64,000 nucleotides of DNA from Candidatus Tayloriibacteriota bacterium (GTDB lineage: Bacteria > Patescibacteria > Paceibacteria > UBA9973 > UBA6065), in assembly GCA_016215405.1 (NCBI GenBank), contig JACRJQ010000005.1:62001-126000 (forward strand), in the 5' to 3' direction. The notes beneath the pieces were generated by a model, which saw only the letters and a list, made by a program, of their open reading frames with translations, did not search any database and was not told the DNA's origin. The position numbers were made by a program, and so were the translations under genes. Of the stretch, positions 14,998 through 24,227 are shown piece after piece; the stretch's first letter is position 1; each line of letters begins with the position of its first letter.

Positions 14998-15735
14998 ATG
15001 GAGCATCTCACGAAACAACAGATCGTACTTCTATGCCTTCTCGTTTCGTTCGTCTCGTCCATCGCGACGGGCATAGTCACGGTATCGCTTCTCGACCAGG
15101 CGCCTCCGGCCGTCACCCAGACCATAAACCGCGTGGTCGAGCGCACTATCGAGCGCGCAGGCGCGTCGGCGACGACGACCAAAGAGACCATCGTCGTCAA
15201 GGACGACCAGGCGACGGTCGACGCTATCGCGAAGGCTTCCAAGGCGATCGCGAGGATCTATAACGAGGGCCGATTCATAGGCATCGGAGTCATCGTCTCC
15301 GGGTCGGGCAGGATCATCGCCCATACCGGCGATCTTTTCGGCGGCGCCATGGAAGCCCGCCTTGAAGGCGGCAACGTCGTCTCTGCCGAGCAGGTGTCGA
15401 GGGATCCGGTCACGGGCATATCCGTGTTCCAGGCGGAGCAGAGCTCCGACCCGAGGAGCGCTCGGGTATATTCCGCGGCTTCTCTCGCCGAGGCCTCTTC
15501 GCTGAGGCTCGGACAGGCGGTCATCGCCATCGGCGGGATAGACACGCCATCGGTCGCGACAGGCATCGTATCATCGCTTGAGGGGACAAGGATACGCACG
15601 AGCGTTCGCGACCCTAGCTTTGACTCTCAGGCGGTACTTGTTAATCTCTTAGGCGAGGTCGTCGGGATGAAAGACCAGATCGACACGTCGACCTTCTCGG
15701 CTTCGAATCAAATAAATAAATATGCCACCCCTTAA
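14998..15735 (+). CDS. Membrane-anchored trypsin-like protein with a lost catalytic triad
   Basis: 245 residues. A signal anchor (8-30) and a short coiled linker precede a region with HtrA-like layout: GRFIGIGVIVSGSGRIIAHTGD where GSGVI...TNAHVV is expected, DPVTGISVFQ for the Asp strand, and SFDSQAVLVNLLGEVVGM where GDSGGPLVN is expected. The His and the GxSGG motif are not there, so proteolysis is unlikely; it may bind peptides. It overlaps the clpB start by 14 bases, which suggests joint expression with the disaggregase. Confidence 0.6.
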   Translation: MEHLTKQQIVLLCLLVSFVSSIATGIVTVSLLDQAPPAVTQTINRVVERTIERAGASATTTKETIVVKDDQATVDAIAKASKAIARIYNEGRFIGIGVIVSGSGRIIAHTGDLFGGAMEARLEGGNVVSAEQVSRDPVTGISVFQAEQSSDPRSARVYSAASLAEASSLRLGQAVIAIGGIDTPSVATGIVSSLEGTRIRTSVRDPSFDSQAVLVNLLGEVVGMKDQIDTSTFSASNQINKYATP

Positions 15736-18427
15736 CCATTTCACGACCAAAGCGAAAGAAGCGATCAGGCGCGCCCACGAGCTCGCTATCGAGCGCGGGC
15801 AAAACCACGTGAATCCGCTGCATCTCCTCTCTGCCCTTATCCTGCAGGAGGAGAGCATGGTCACGGCCATACTCGAAAAGCTCGACGTCGACCTCATACT
15901 CCTTTCGGACTCGCTCGCGGAGTCTCTCGAGGGAGGCGGTCCGGCAGCGACCCTGTCGCAGTCCTACCAGCTCTATCTCACGCCCGAGCTCGCCTCTGCT
16001 ATGGAGAACTCATCCAAAGTCGCGGCGGCCCTTAAGGACGAGTTCATATCGACGGAGCACCTCTTTGTCGCTCTCCTCGAGGTGCCCTCTCCCGTGATCG
16101 AGATCATGGGCAGGTTCCGCGTGAACAAGCAGAACGTATTGAGAGTGCTCGAAGAGCTGCGCTCGGCGAAATCCACGGAAGCGGTCGCTTCAAAGAAGCC
16201 TCGCGCTCTCCTTAAGTACACGAAGAGCCTCACGAAGATGGCGACAGAGAACAAGCTCGACCCCGTGATCGGCCGCGACAGCGAGATAAACCGCATCATT
16301 CAGATCCTTTCTCGCAGGACGAAGAACAACCCGATCCTCATAGGAGAGGCCGGCGTAGGAAAGACCGCTATAGTAGAAGGCCTCGCAATCCGCATGGCCC
16401 AAGGCGACGTGCCCGAGTCCCTTAAAGACAAGGAGCTCGTATCGCTCGATCTCGGCCTCCTCGTCGCCGGCACCAAATACCGCGGAGAGTTCGAAGAGCG
16501 CCTCAAGAACATCATGAAGGAGATCGAGAGGAGCGAAGGGAAGGTCATCGTATTCATAGACGAGATCCATACGATCGTCGGCGCCGGAGCCGCCGAAGGC
16601 TCTATCGACGCGTCGAATATGCTCAAGCCCGCTTTGGCGCGCGGCGAGATGCGCGCGATCGGGGCGACGACCTTGAAGGAGTATCAGAAGCACGTGGAGA
16701 AAGACCCTGCGCTCACGAGGCGCTTCCAGCCCGTATATGTCGCCGAGCCGTCCGTCGAGGATGCCATCGCCATCCTTCGAGGGCTTAAGGAGAAGTACGA
16801 GCTCTATCACGGCGTGCGCATCACCGACGACGCCATCGTCGCGGCCGTCAACCTCTCCGCCCGCTATATCTCCGACAGGTTCTTGCCCGACAAGACGGTC
16901 GACCTCATCGACGAGGCTGCGTCTGCGCTCAAGATAGCGCTCGAGTCCAAACCGCCTCTCCTCGAGGAGACGCATCGAAAGATCATGCGCCTCGAGATAG
17001 AGAGGGAGGCCCTGAGAAAGGAGATCGAACTCGCCAAAGACGAGAAGGAGGAGGCGAAGGCGCCGAAGTCGCGCATAAAGGCGATAGAGAAAGAGATCGC
17101 CGACCTGCGCGAGGAGACTCAAGAGCTCGAGCTCAAATGGAAAGGGGAGAAGGAGCTCCTCACGTCGATAAAGTCGATAAAGAAGGATCTCGAGAAACTG
17201 CGCCTCGAAGCCGAGGCGGCAGAGCTCAAGGCGGACCTCGGAAAGGCCGCTGAAATCCGCTACGGCAAGATACCTGCCCTCGAACGAGACCTCGACGCGA
17301 AGATGAAGAAGTTCAAGAAGCTCCAGTCCTCGCGCCGCATCCTCAAGGAGGAGATCACCGAGCAGGACATCGCCGACGTCGTCTCTAAGTGGACCGGCAT
17401 CCCGGTGTCGCGGATGATGGAGGAAGAGGCGCAGAAGCTCATGAGGATGGAAGAAGAGCTCGGCAAGCGCGTGGTGGGGCAGGAAGAGGCGGTCAGAAAG
17501 ATCGCCGACACCATCCGTCGCGCCCGCGCCGGCATCGCCGACCCGCAAAGGCCTATCGGATCGTTCCTTTTCCTCGGGCCTACGGGCGTAGGAAAGACCG
17601 AGCTCACCAAAGCTCTTGCGGAGTTCATGTTCAACGACGACAAGGCTCTCGTCCGCGTCGACATGTCCGAATTCATGGAGAAGCATTCGACTTCGAAGCT
17701 CATCGGCGCGCCTCCGGGCTACGTCGGATACGACGAGGGAGGCTCTCTCACGGAGATGGTGCGCCATCGCCCGTATTCGGTGATACTCTTCGACGAGATA
17801 GAGAAGGCGCATCCGGAGGTGTTCAACATCCTCTTGCAGGTCCTAGATAACGGTCGCCTCACGGATACCAAGGGCCGCGTCGTGAACTTCAAGAACACGG
17901 TGATCATCCTTACGTCGAATATCGGCGCGCAGCATATCGATAAGATGGAGAAGCTCGGATTCGCCTCCGACAGGGCCGACAAGGCGAAATACGAAGACGT
18001 GAAGGGCAAGGTCATGGAGAGCCTCAAGGACTATTTCAGGCCGGAATTCCTCAATCGCCTCGATTCCATAATCCTCTTCGACGTCCTCTCGCAGGATTCC
18101 ATAAAGAACATCGTGAAGATCCAGGTCGACCAGGTCATAAAGAGGCTCGCCGAGAAAGAGATCAGGCTCGACGTCGCGCCTGCGGTCTGCGAATACCTCG
18201 CTAAAGAAGGCTACAACCCTCAGTACGGAGCGAGGCCTCTCAAGCGCCTTATCCAGGAGAAGATACTCACTCCAGTCGCCGGATTCATGATCTCGCAGGG
18301 AGTGGGCAAGGGAGGGTCTATCATGGTGGGAGTGAAGGCTGGAGAATTCACATTCGACGTCAAGAAAGGCAAGAGGCCGATCCCTCTTAAGGGCCTTGGG
18401 GAAGAAGAGGTGGAGAAGGTGGGGTAG
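15722..18427 (+). CDS. clpB: ClpB-type AAA+ chaperone (disaggregase)
   Basis: 901 residues: Clp N-domain (1-145), AAA-1 with Walker A GEAGVGKT (208-215) and Walker B VIVFIDEIHT, a long coiled middle domain (about 410-535, containing YGKIPALERDL, typical of ClpB), AAA-2 with Walker A GPTGVGKT (about 619-626), and a C-terminal lid. The middle-domain length favours ClpB over ClpC, and no ClpP-docking loop was seen. ClpB threads aggregated proteins through its hexamer. The start lies inside the preceding gene, implying translational coupling. Confidence 0.88.
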   Translation: MPPLNHFTTKAKEAIRRAHELAIERGQNHVNPLHLLSALILQEESMVTAILEKLDVDLILLSDSLAESLEGGGPAATLSQSYQLYLTPELASAMENSSKVAAALKDEFISTEHLFVALLEVPSPVIEIMGRFRVNKQNVLRVLEELRSAKSTEAVASKKPRALLKYTKSLTKMATENKLDPVIGRDSEINRIIQILSRRTKNNPILIGEAGVGKTAIVEGLAIRMAQGDVPESLKDKELVSLDLGLLVAGTKYRGEFEERLKNIMKEIERSEGKVIVFIDEIHTIVGAGAAEGSIDASNMLKPALARGEMRAIGATTLKEYQKHVEKDPALTRRFQPVYVAEPSVEDAIAILRGLKEKYELYHGVRITDDAIVAAVNLSARYISDRFLPDKTVDLIDEAASALKIALESKPPLLEETHRKIMRLEIEREALRKEIELAKDEKEEAKAPKSRIKAIEKEIADLREETQELELKWKGEKELLTSIKSIKKDLEKLRLEAEAAELKADLGKAAEIRYGKIPALERDLDAKMKKFKKLQSSRRILKEEITEQDIADVVSKWTGIPVSRMMEEEAQKLMRMEEELGKRVVGQEEAVRKIADTIRRARAGIADPQRPIGSFLFLGPTGVGKTELTKALAEFMFNDDKALVRVDMSEFMEKHSTSKLIGAPPGYVGYDEGGSLTEMVRHRPYSVILFDEIEKAHPEVFNILLQVLDNGRLTDTKGRVVNFKNTVIILTSNIGAQHIDKMEKLGFASDRADKAKYEDVKGKVMESLKDYFRPEFLNRLDSIILFDVLSQDSIKNIVKIQVDQVIKRLAEKEIRLDVAPAVCEYLAKEGYNPQYGARPLKRLIQEKILTPVAGFMISQGVGKGGSIMVGVKAGEFTFDVKKGKRPIPLKGLGEEEVEKVG

Positions 18428-18519
18428 AGGACTAAGGGGTAAGATTCTCCGCCTACGGCGGCAGTACAGGTTTCCTATTTTCTCAGACGAATACGTCTTC
18501 GAAAATATAGGAGAACCCT

Positions 18520-18617
18520 TTCGAATCCTGTCCGGACGCTCCGCTGGAGCGTTCTCTACGCACAAATAGAAAACACCCATTGGGTGTTTTCTATTTGTGC
18601 GTAGGACAGGATTCGAA
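18520..18617 (-). repeat. Palindrome starting in the T-loop of tRNA-Tyr
   Basis: TTCGAATCCTGTCC (18520-18533), a side hairpin (ACGCTCC-GCT-GGAGCGT, 18536-18552), then CTACGCACAAATAG... pairing through a terminator-like hairpin with the tRNA 3' end (to 18617). Outside it (18463-18515) a further hairpin begins GTACAGGTTTCC, similar to GTACAGGTTTTC at 10360. Confidence 0.8.
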
Positions 18618-18681
18618 CCTGTGAAGCCCAATGGGCGACAGATTTACAGTCTGTTGTATTTGACCACTCTACCACCTACGC
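18598..18681 (-). tRNA. tRNA-Tyr(GUA)
   Basis: Acceptor GCGUAGG/CCUACGC, anticodon stem ACAGA/UCUGU with loop CUGUAAA (GUA), class II variable arm, T-arm ACAGG-UUCGAAU-CCUGU, discriminator A, no CCA. Confidence 0.93.
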
Positions 18682-18737
18682 GTTCGAGAACTCCACTACT
18701 CTAGCAGATTTTGGCCGTATCTCAAGCTCTGATATGC

Positions 18738-18743
18738 TACTAT
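18738..18743 (+). promoter_or_regulatory. Extended -10 of a leaderless promoter (alr)
   Basis: TGC-TACTAT, seven bases before ATG at 18751. Confidence 0.65.
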
Positions 18744-18750
18744 TCTCTTT

Positions 18751-19935
18751 ATGAAAAATCAGCCTCTCCGCACGTGGGTCGAGATAGACTATGCCGCTAT
18801 CGAGGGCAACGCGCGCGCCCTCCGGAAGATCCTGGGGGAAGAGGCTTCTATGATGGCCGTCGTAAAATCGAACGCGTACGGACACGGCATGGCGGATGCC
18901 GCGCGCGCGGCCATCAGAGGCGGCGCCGAGAGGCTCGCTGTGGACGAATTGTCCGAGGCGCTCGCGCTGCGCGCCACGGGCATAAAGGCGCCCATCCTCG
19001 TCCTCGGCTACACGCTCCCGGAGCTCTACAAGGCCGCGGCTCAGAAGAACATATCGATCACCATCTCCTCCCTCGAATCGCTTCAGGGCCTCGCCAAGAT
19101 GAAGCTTCCGAAGAGGCTCAACATCCATCTGAAGTTCGACACCGGCCTCTATCGGCAGGGGATACAGGAGACATATATAGAGCAATCTCTGCGCATACTG
19201 TCGGCGAAGGGGTTCCCTGCGGCGGTCGAGGGGGCGTACACGCACTTCGCGGTCATGGAAGACCCTTTGCGAGAGGAGTATTCGAAGATGCAGGCGAGGG
19301 CGTTCCGGAACGCGGTCGCGAAGCTCAAGGCGAAAGGCTTCTCGCCTCTGACCCACGCGTCGGCATCGTCAGGGATACTCTACTCGAAAGACTACCACTT
19401 CGATATGTCGCGCGCGGGGATCGCGCTCTATGGCCTCTGGCCTTCGCCAGAGATCAGGAAATGGACCGGCCACGCTGACCTCGTTCCGGCTCTTTCGTGG
19501 AAATCGATCGTCACCGAAGTGAAGCTCGCGCCCAAGGGCTCGAAGGTGGGCTACGACCTTACTCATGAGACCCTTCGGAATTCGCGCCTCGCCATAGTCC
19601 CTGTCGGGTACTGGCACGGCCTCCCGAGGAGCCTCTCGAACAAGGGTCAGGTCCTCGTCTGCGGCAAGCGCGCCAACATCGTCGGAAGGATATCGATGGA
19701 TATGGCCATCATCGACGTCACCGATATACCGAGCGTTCGAGAGGGGGACGAGGTCGTCATCATCGGCAGGCAAGGGAAGGAGACCATGCCGGCCGAAGAG
19801 GTCGCTGCGAGCGCGGGCACGATAAACTACGAGATCGTGACGCGCATAAATCCGCTTATCCCTCGCATCCCCGTCGGGAGCAAGATCTATTCCCAGAAAT
19901 CGAAGAGGCCTGCTGTGAGGCAGTATCATATATGA
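18751..19935 (+). CDS. alr: Alanine racemase
   Basis: 394 residues, PLP-dependent interconversion of L- and D-alanine for peptidoglycan. The N-terminal TIM barrel carries the PLP lysine in AVVKSNAYGHG (K39); the C-terminal beta domain has the catalytic tyrosine in the AGIALYGLWPS region and the RISMDMAIIDVT strand. Presence of alr implies that the cell makes its own D-Ala for a murein wall. The last bases overlap the next gene (ATGA). Confidence 0.94.
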   Translation: MKNQPLRTWVEIDYAAIEGNARALRKILGEEASMMAVVKSNAYGHGMADAARAAIRGGAERLAVDELSEALALRATGIKAPILVLGYTLPELYKAAAQKNISITISSLESLQGLAKMKLPKRLNIHLKFDTGLYRQGIQETYIEQSLRILSAKGFPAAVEGAYTHFAVMEDPLREEYSKMQARAFRNAVAKLKAKGFSPLTHASASSGILYSKDYHFDMSRAGIALYGLWPSPEIRKWTGHADLVPALSWKSIVTEVKLAPKGSKVGYDLTHETLRNSRLAIVPVGYWHGLPRSLSNKGQVLVCGKRANIVGRISMDMAIIDVTDIPSVREGDEVVIIGRQGKETMPAEEVAASAGTINYEIVTRINPLIPRIPVGSKIYSQKSKRPAVRQYHI

Positions 19936-20222
19936 TACCGATGAGGATAACCAAGAGATATGCGATGGGGCTTATGGCGGTAGCCGCTTTTTTCGATCTC
20001 CTATCCCTTATCCCCGGCTTTAACGTCGTGACGGCGATCGTGGGCCAGCTTCTCCTCGCTGGCCTTTTCAGGCTCAAGGGCGTGAATGTCTTCCGGTACA
20101 AGCAAGCCGTCACGTACGCCATAGCCACTCTGGTAGAGATCTATCCCGGGTCTAGCTTTTTGCCGTTCTTTCTCGTAGAGACGCTCGCTCTCATATCCCT
20201 CTCCTGGGCAAGGAGGGCCTAG
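19932..20222 (+). CDS. Small multi-pass membrane protein, unknown
   Basis: 96 residues with three hydrophobic segments (about 9-30, 32-47, 68-91). The pattern FFDLLSLIPGFNVVTAI recurs in short CPR membrane proteins but I know no function. Four-base overlap with alr shows it belongs to the same transcript. Confidence 0.6.
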   Translation: MIPMRITKRYAMGLMAVAAFFDLLSLIPGFNVVTAIVGQLLLAGLFRLKGVNVFRYKQAVTYAIATLVEIYPGSSFLPFFLVETLALISLSWARRA

Positions 20223-20280
20223 ATTTGCCCTTTTAGAGGGGCTGTGCTACTATCCCCCTACATCATTTTGATTCATTCCC

Positions 20281-20436
20281 ATGTCGCAGGACCAACTTAT
20301 AATCCTTAGGAACAAAGAGACCGGCGAGGTCTATCACACTCGCAAGAACAAGCGAAAGGTGGAGCGCAAGATCGAGCTTATGAAGTATTCGAAAGCGCTT
20401 CGAAAGCGCGTGAAGTTCAAGGAGTCGAAGAAATAA
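20281..20436 (+). CDS. rpmG: 50S ribosomal protein bL33
   Basis: 51 residues, too short for many gene finders. MSQDQLIILRNKETGEVYHT then RKNKRKVERKIELMKYSKAL and RKRVKFKESKK follow the L33 pattern of E. coli (TTKNKR...KLELKKFDP...RQHVIYKEAK). It lacks the zinc cysteines, so it is the C-minus form. A terminator follows at once. TACTAT at about 20248-20253 could be its -10, giving a leader of some 20 bases. Confidence 0.88.
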   Translation: MSQDQLIILRNKETGEVYHTRKNKRKVERKIELMKYSKALRKRVKFKESKK

Positions 20437-20440
20437 AAAT

Positions 20441-20471
20441 GAAAGCCGCCTATAGGGCGGCTTTCTTTTTT
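20441..20471 (+). terminator. Rho-independent terminator after rpmG
   Basis: GAAAGCCGCC stem, five-base loop, then six T. Confidence 0.88.
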
Positions 20472-20477
20472 CGAGCG

Positions 20478-20567
20478 TTACTTTTTACGGGAGCGCTTCG
20501 CGGTCTTTTTCTTGGAGGCCTTCTTGGCCTTTTTGACCGTCTTGCCTCTTTTTACCTTTCGAACCAT
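20478..20567 (-). CDS. Possible 29-residue lysine-rich peptide
   Basis: MVRKVKRGKTVKKAKKASKK followed by KTAKRSRKK: a histone-H1-tail-like composition that random sequence rarely gives. It ends just past the rpmG terminator. No clear promoter spacing, so it is only a candidate nucleic-acid-binding peptide. Confidence 0.35.
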   Translation of the reverse strand: MVRKVKRGKTVKKAKKASKKKTAKRSRKK

Positions 20568-20683
20568 GTAGTTGGAGTTAGGCGGATAATGCGCACCTCG
20601 ACTTACGTACGAGTGATCAAGGCACCTACTAATTGTAGTGCCTCTGCGCGCGAGCACAATAGGGTTATGCACTTTTTCGCTCG

Positions 20684-21301
20684 TCAGTGATTGAATTGCT
20701 CTTGTTTGAATATGTGGGCGTCCTTTGGATCGCGGCCAGGAGAGAGGAGAACGATCTCGGAATTTCCGAAATGGAAGTTCTTGAGCGCGTCCTTCCAATC
20801 GATGCCATAGAACGCGGCGTAGATCATCTTGCCGATGTCGCCGTGACAGACGAGCAGGACGTTGCCTCCTGCGCGCTCCTTCTGTACGTCCGAGATGAGC
20901 TTCTTCGCGCGCTCGATGAGATCGGGAAACGTCTCGGACCCCGGACATTCGGTCACGTAGGTGACCGTATTCGTCTTTATGATGTGAGGGGAATAGAGCT
21001 TTTCGATATCGGATATCTTCCTTCCAGTCATATCCCCGAAATTCCTCTCGATGAGACCGTCTCGCTTCTCAGGCTTATCGAGGCCTAGATGGTCGGCGAT
21101 TATCTCTGCCGTCCTGTATGCCCTCGAGAGCGGGGAAGAATATATCTTGTCGAATCTGATCCCGGTCTTCTCGAGGTGGAGGGCGAGGTTCTTCGCCTGT
21201 TCGATGCCGATCTTTGTCAAAGGGAGGTCGCGGTGCCCGTTGAGGATGCCGTTTACGTTGTCTTCGTTCTGGCCGTGGCGGACGAGGTAGATGGAAAGCA
21301 T
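20684..21301 (-). CDS. Histidine phosphatase family protein (phosphoglycerate-mutase-like)
   Basis: 205 residues with the full active site of the RHG family: LVRHGQNEDN (phosphorylated His), SPLSRAYRTAEI (Arg), the ERNFGDMTG acid loop and VCHGD (second His). Substrates in the family range from sugar phosphates to phosphoserine proteins and cannot be told here. A hairpin (AGGCAC-CTAC/GTAGTGCCT at 20619-20643) lies downstream but has no U-tract. Confidence 0.88.
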   Translation of the reverse strand: MLSIYLVRHGQNEDNVNGILNGHRDLPLTKIGIEQAKNLALHLEKTGIRFDKIYSSPLSRAYRTAEIIADHLGLDKPEKRDGLIERNFGDMTGRKISDIEKLYSPHIIKTNTVTYVTECPGSETFPDLIERAKKLISDVQKERAGGNVLLVCHGDIGKMIYAAFYGIDWKDALKNFHFGNSEIVLLSPGRDPKDAHIFKQEQFNH

Positions 21302-21316
21302 GGGGAGTGATTAGGA

Positions 21317-21489
21317 GATGAGGGAATCGGTCCTTACAGGACCAGTACCCATGTTTGGATATATTTTCGCCTATGGCTCAAATCTGTCTCAAACAGGCTT
21401 CGATTCCCTCATCGCCAAAGCAATGATGTTTCGCTCGGACGGCTACCCAGCCGTCCTTGCGAATCATTGCGGGCGATGAGGGAATCGAA
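21317..21489 (-). repeat. tRNA-Trp-linked module: direct T-arm copy, core hairpin, palindrome
   Basis: GATGAGGGAATCG at 21317-21329 is a direct copy of 21475-21487 inside the tRNA, 158 bp away. Next comes GGTCC-TTACA-GGACC plus AGTACC (21329-21349), which recurs near tRNA-Leu(CAA). TTCGATTCCCTCATCGCC (21399-21416) mirrors the tRNA 3' end, with GGACGGCT-ACCC-AGCCGTCC at the tip. Confidence 0.8.
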
Positions 21490-21540
21490 CCCCCACCAAG
21501 GCGTTTGGAGTGCCTCGTTCTACCATTAAACTAATCGCCC
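21470..21540 (-). tRNA. tRNA-Trp(CCA)
   Basis: Acceptor GGGCGAU/AUCGCCC, anticodon loop CUCCAAA (CCA) as in other bacterial tRNA-Trp, T-loop UUCGAUU, discriminator G. One A-C mismatch at 31-39. No CCA end encoded. Confidence 0.9.
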
Positions 21541-21614
21541 GTATTCTGTTTTCAAGCCCTGATTTTATAGCACAAATCCGAGCTAATTGGAATTTCAATC
21601 CTTTCTGGGAGTAC

Positions 21615-21620
21615 TATACT
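21615..21620 (+). promoter_or_regulatory. -10 of a leaderless promoter (rarA)
   Basis: TATACT, seven bases before ATG at 21628. Confidence 0.65.
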
Positions 21621-21627
21621 TACACCT

Positions 21628-22797
21628 ATGGAAACAGAGCCGCTCGCCCACAAGATAAGGCCAAAGACCCTCGACGAATTCGTGGGGCAGCGAGAATTGG
21701 TGGGGGAAGGGAAGCCCTTGCGCAAAGCGATCGAGGAGCGCCGCCTCTTTTCGTTCATCCTGTGGGGACCGCCCGGAGTGGGCAAGACGACCTTGGCGAA
21801 GGTCTACGCCGGCGCGCTCGACGCGCGCCTCTACGAGCTCTCTGCCGTGTCCGCAGGTAAGGACGACATAAAGAGGATCATGGACGAATCGTCGCTTCTC
21901 GACGCCCGGCCGAAGGTCCTTTTCCTCGACGAGATACATCGCTTCAACAAGGCGCAGCAGGACTTCCTCCTACCCTTCGTCGAGTCGGGGCGCCTCACTC
22001 TTATCGGCGCGACCACCGAGAATCCGTCGTTCGAGGTCAACTCGGCGCTCCTCTCCCGTTGTCGCGTATTCGTGCTCAAGAGCCTCTCCGAGGACGAGAT
22101 ACGCCTCATCCTTAAAAGGACGAAGATCAAGATCCCAAAAGACGCGCTCGACTGGCTCGCGTCCCTCTCGAACGGCGACGCTCGGATCGCCCTCTCCGCC
22201 CTTGAGAACGCTCGCGCGCTCTACGGCAAGGTCACTTTGGATAACCTCAAGCAGGCGTTCGAACAGGTATTCATACGCTTCGACAAGAAAGGTGACGAGC
22301 ATTACGATACGATATCCGCGTTCATTAAATCGATGCGGTCTGGGGATGCCGATGCGGCGCTCTACTATCTCGCGCGCATGATCGAAGGCGGGGAAGACCC
22401 TAAGTTCGTCGCGAGGAGGATGGTCATCTTCGCTTCCGAGGATGTAGGTCTCGCACAGCCCACCGCGCTCGTCGTTGCGAACGAGGTCTTCTCGGCCGTC
22501 GAGAACATCGGCTTGCCCGAGGCTGCCATAAACCTCGCGCACGGCGCCGCGTACCTCGCGCTCGCCGCAAAGGATCGCTCTTCGTATGACGCCTACTTCG
22601 AGGCGCTCGCCGACGTGAAGCGATTCGGCAACCTGCCTATACCTATGAAGATAAGGAATGCGCCGACGAAGCTTATGAAAGAGCTCGGCTACCATAAGGG
22701 GTACGAAAAGTACGACGCTGGCTCGTATCTGCCCGAAAAGCTGAAAGGAAAGGCCTATCTAAAGCGGAAAAATAGAGAGAAAGAGGATAGATCCTAG
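21628..22797 (+). CDS. rarA: Replication-associated recombination protein A (AAA+ ATPase)
   Basis: 389 residues, the MgsA/RarA/WRNIP1 family that acts at stalled replication forks with SSB. Walker A GPPGVGKT (47-54), Walker B LFLDEIHRF (98-106), sensor 1 IGATTENPSFEV and the family-specific C-terminal tetramerisation domain (MVIFASEDVGLAQPTAL and AHGAAYLALAAKDRSSYDA pieces). Full length compared with E. coli (447) minus short loops. Confidence 0.92.
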   Translation: METEPLAHKIRPKTLDEFVGQRELVGEGKPLRKAIEERRLFSFILWGPPGVGKTTLAKVYAGALDARLYELSAVSAGKDDIKRIMDESSLLDARPKVLFLDEIHRFNKAQQDFLLPFVESGRLTLIGATTENPSFEVNSALLSRCRVFVLKSLSEDEIRLILKRTKIKIPKDALDWLASLSNGDARIALSALENARALYGKVTLDNLKQAFEQVFIRFDKKGDEHYDTISAFIKSMRSGDADAALYYLARMIEGGEDPKFVARRMVIFASEDVGLAQPTALVVANEVFSAVENIGLPEAAINLAHGAAYLALAAKDRSSYDAYFEALADVKRFGNLPIPMKIRNAPTKLMKELGYHKGYEKYDAGSYLPEKLKGKAYLKRKNREKEDRS

Positions 22798-22882
22798 CCC
22801 GTTCGCCAGACAGGCGTCTGCGCGAGGGCGGCGCCTTTACGCTGTACACATATCGTCCGTATCATTTCCTATCTTATAGCGG

Positions 22883-22888
22883 TACAAT
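22883..22888 (+). promoter_or_regulatory. -10 element upstream of the surface-protein operon
   Basis: TACAAT with a predicted leader of about 28 bases before ATG at 22923; here the mRNA is not leaderless. Confidence 0.45.
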
Positions 22889-22922
22889 AAATAGCAAGCC
22901 AGTTAAAAGCACAAAATTTAAG

Positions 22923-24218
22923 ATGAAAATACGCACGTTCGCGTTTCTTTTGGTCGTCACGGCGCTTTTGTCGGTCGCATTCGTCGCGAATGCCCAGACC
23001 GAAGCCGTCGCTGCCGAAGGATTCTGCCCAAGCCACGATGAATCGTCGGTCTCGGTAACGCTCCAGCCTTTTCCTTCGAAGGTCGCGACGGGAGCATTCC
23101 TCCCTGTCGTCGCGCGCGTCACGAACCTGGAACCCTACCCGCTCTCGGGAGGATCCCTTCTCATGAGGCTCGTGAGCCTCGAGCCTGCGGACAGCGACTT
23201 CTCAGGCCTTTCGGGCGCCGTGCTCGCCCGATCGGTCGCTCTCGACGATATCTTCGTAGCTGCCGGCGAATCGAAAGAACTCTCGTTCATCTTCTCTCTC
23301 CCTTCGACCTTGCCGAAAGGCAAGTATCTCGTAGAAGCTGTCTATAGCGTGTCTGGCCTGAGCCCGGATGGCGTAGACGCGCTTCCGAGCGTCAACAAGC
23401 CGAATTCAGGTTTCGCGGCAATATCAATCGAGGGTATGGCTTCGGGCGGATTCGCGTTCGTCGATCCTCGGACTATCTCTGTCGCGGAGAGCGACGAGGG
23501 CGAGGTATCGGTCTCCGTAGACGTGGTCAACATGGCGAAAGCCGAAGCGTCGGTGCCTCTCCTCTGGAAGGCGTATCGAGGAAACGCTACGATCGAGGAT
23601 TCGGCCGTGACAGGATCAGTAGAGACGATACGAGTCCCTGCCTCCGGCAGGACGAAGGCTTCCTATAGGCTCGATGACGGTTCATATTCATCGTATTCGA
23701 TACTCGCCGCCGCAGCCTTCGGCGGGGTGTCATCCTATGCCGCGGCGAGAGCCGAGGATGTGCGGGGAGGCGCCTTGGTGCGGCAGCTCGGCATAGCCAC
23801 CTCGACCGAAGGATGGAAGGCGTTCGGCTGCGTGACGAACGCATTCGTCGACGACGAGGTCCAGAGGCTCGTGTCCCTCTCTGTCACAGACGGTTCGGGT
23901 ATGGGGCTCGGCAGGAAAGAGTTCTCCGTGGCGGGAGAGCTTAACGACCTCGAGTTCTCGCTGCCGTTTACGATCGCAGGCACCGGGGACGTCATCGTCG
24001 CCGCGGAGATCATATCTGGCGGAGGGAGCAAGGAGTCTTTTCAAAAGGTGTTCAGATGCTCCGACCTCGGCACCTGCGCCGCGGTAGGCACAGGCAGGGC
24101 ATCTGCCGCAGGAGAGCTCCTCTTCGCCGCCACCATGCTCATAGCCGGCCTCGGGGGCATCATCGCCGTCTTGCTCAGGCCGAAAAAGCTCAAGCAGGCT
24201 CAAATATACACCTCTTAA
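22923..24218 (+). CDS. Secreted protein with C-terminal membrane anchor, unknown
   Basis: 431 residues: signal peptide (1-24, ANA), three or so beta-sandwich-like stretches (VSVTLQPFPSKVATGAFLPV type segments with alternating hydrophobics, as in CARDB/DUF11-like repeats), and a C-terminal anchor ELLFAATMLIAGLGGIIAV followed by basic RPKKLK. Topology implies an outward-facing rod fixed to the membrane. It is nine bases from the next large secreted protein, so the two probably work as a pair. Confidence 0.6.
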   Translation: MKIRTFAFLLVVTALLSVAFVANAQTEAVAAEGFCPSHDESSVSVTLQPFPSKVATGAFLPVVARVTNLEPYPLSGGSLLMRLVSLEPADSDFSGLSGAVLARSVALDDIFVAAGESKELSFIFSLPSTLPKGKYLVEAVYSVSGLSPDGVDALPSVNKPNSGFAAISIEGMASGGFAFVDPRTISVAESDEGEVSVSVDVVNMAKAEASVPLLWKAYRGNATIEDSAVTGSVETIRVPASGRTKASYRLDDGSYSSYSILAAAAFGGVSSYAAARAEDVRGGALVRQLGIATSTEGWKAFGCVTNAFVDDEVQRLVSLSVTDGSGMGLGRKEFSVAGELNDLEFSLPFTIAGTGDVIVAAEIISGGGSKESFQKVFRCSDLGTCAAVGTGRASAAGELLFAATMLIAGLGGIIAVLLRPKKLKQAQIYTS

Positions 24219-24227
24219 TAAACGACC

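Noticed and set aside
16190..17812. Open 540-codon frame antisense to clpB
   Set aside because: Arg/Leu/Asp-rich shadow created by the GC-biased codons of clpB; no promoter, no domain, and clpB is certain.
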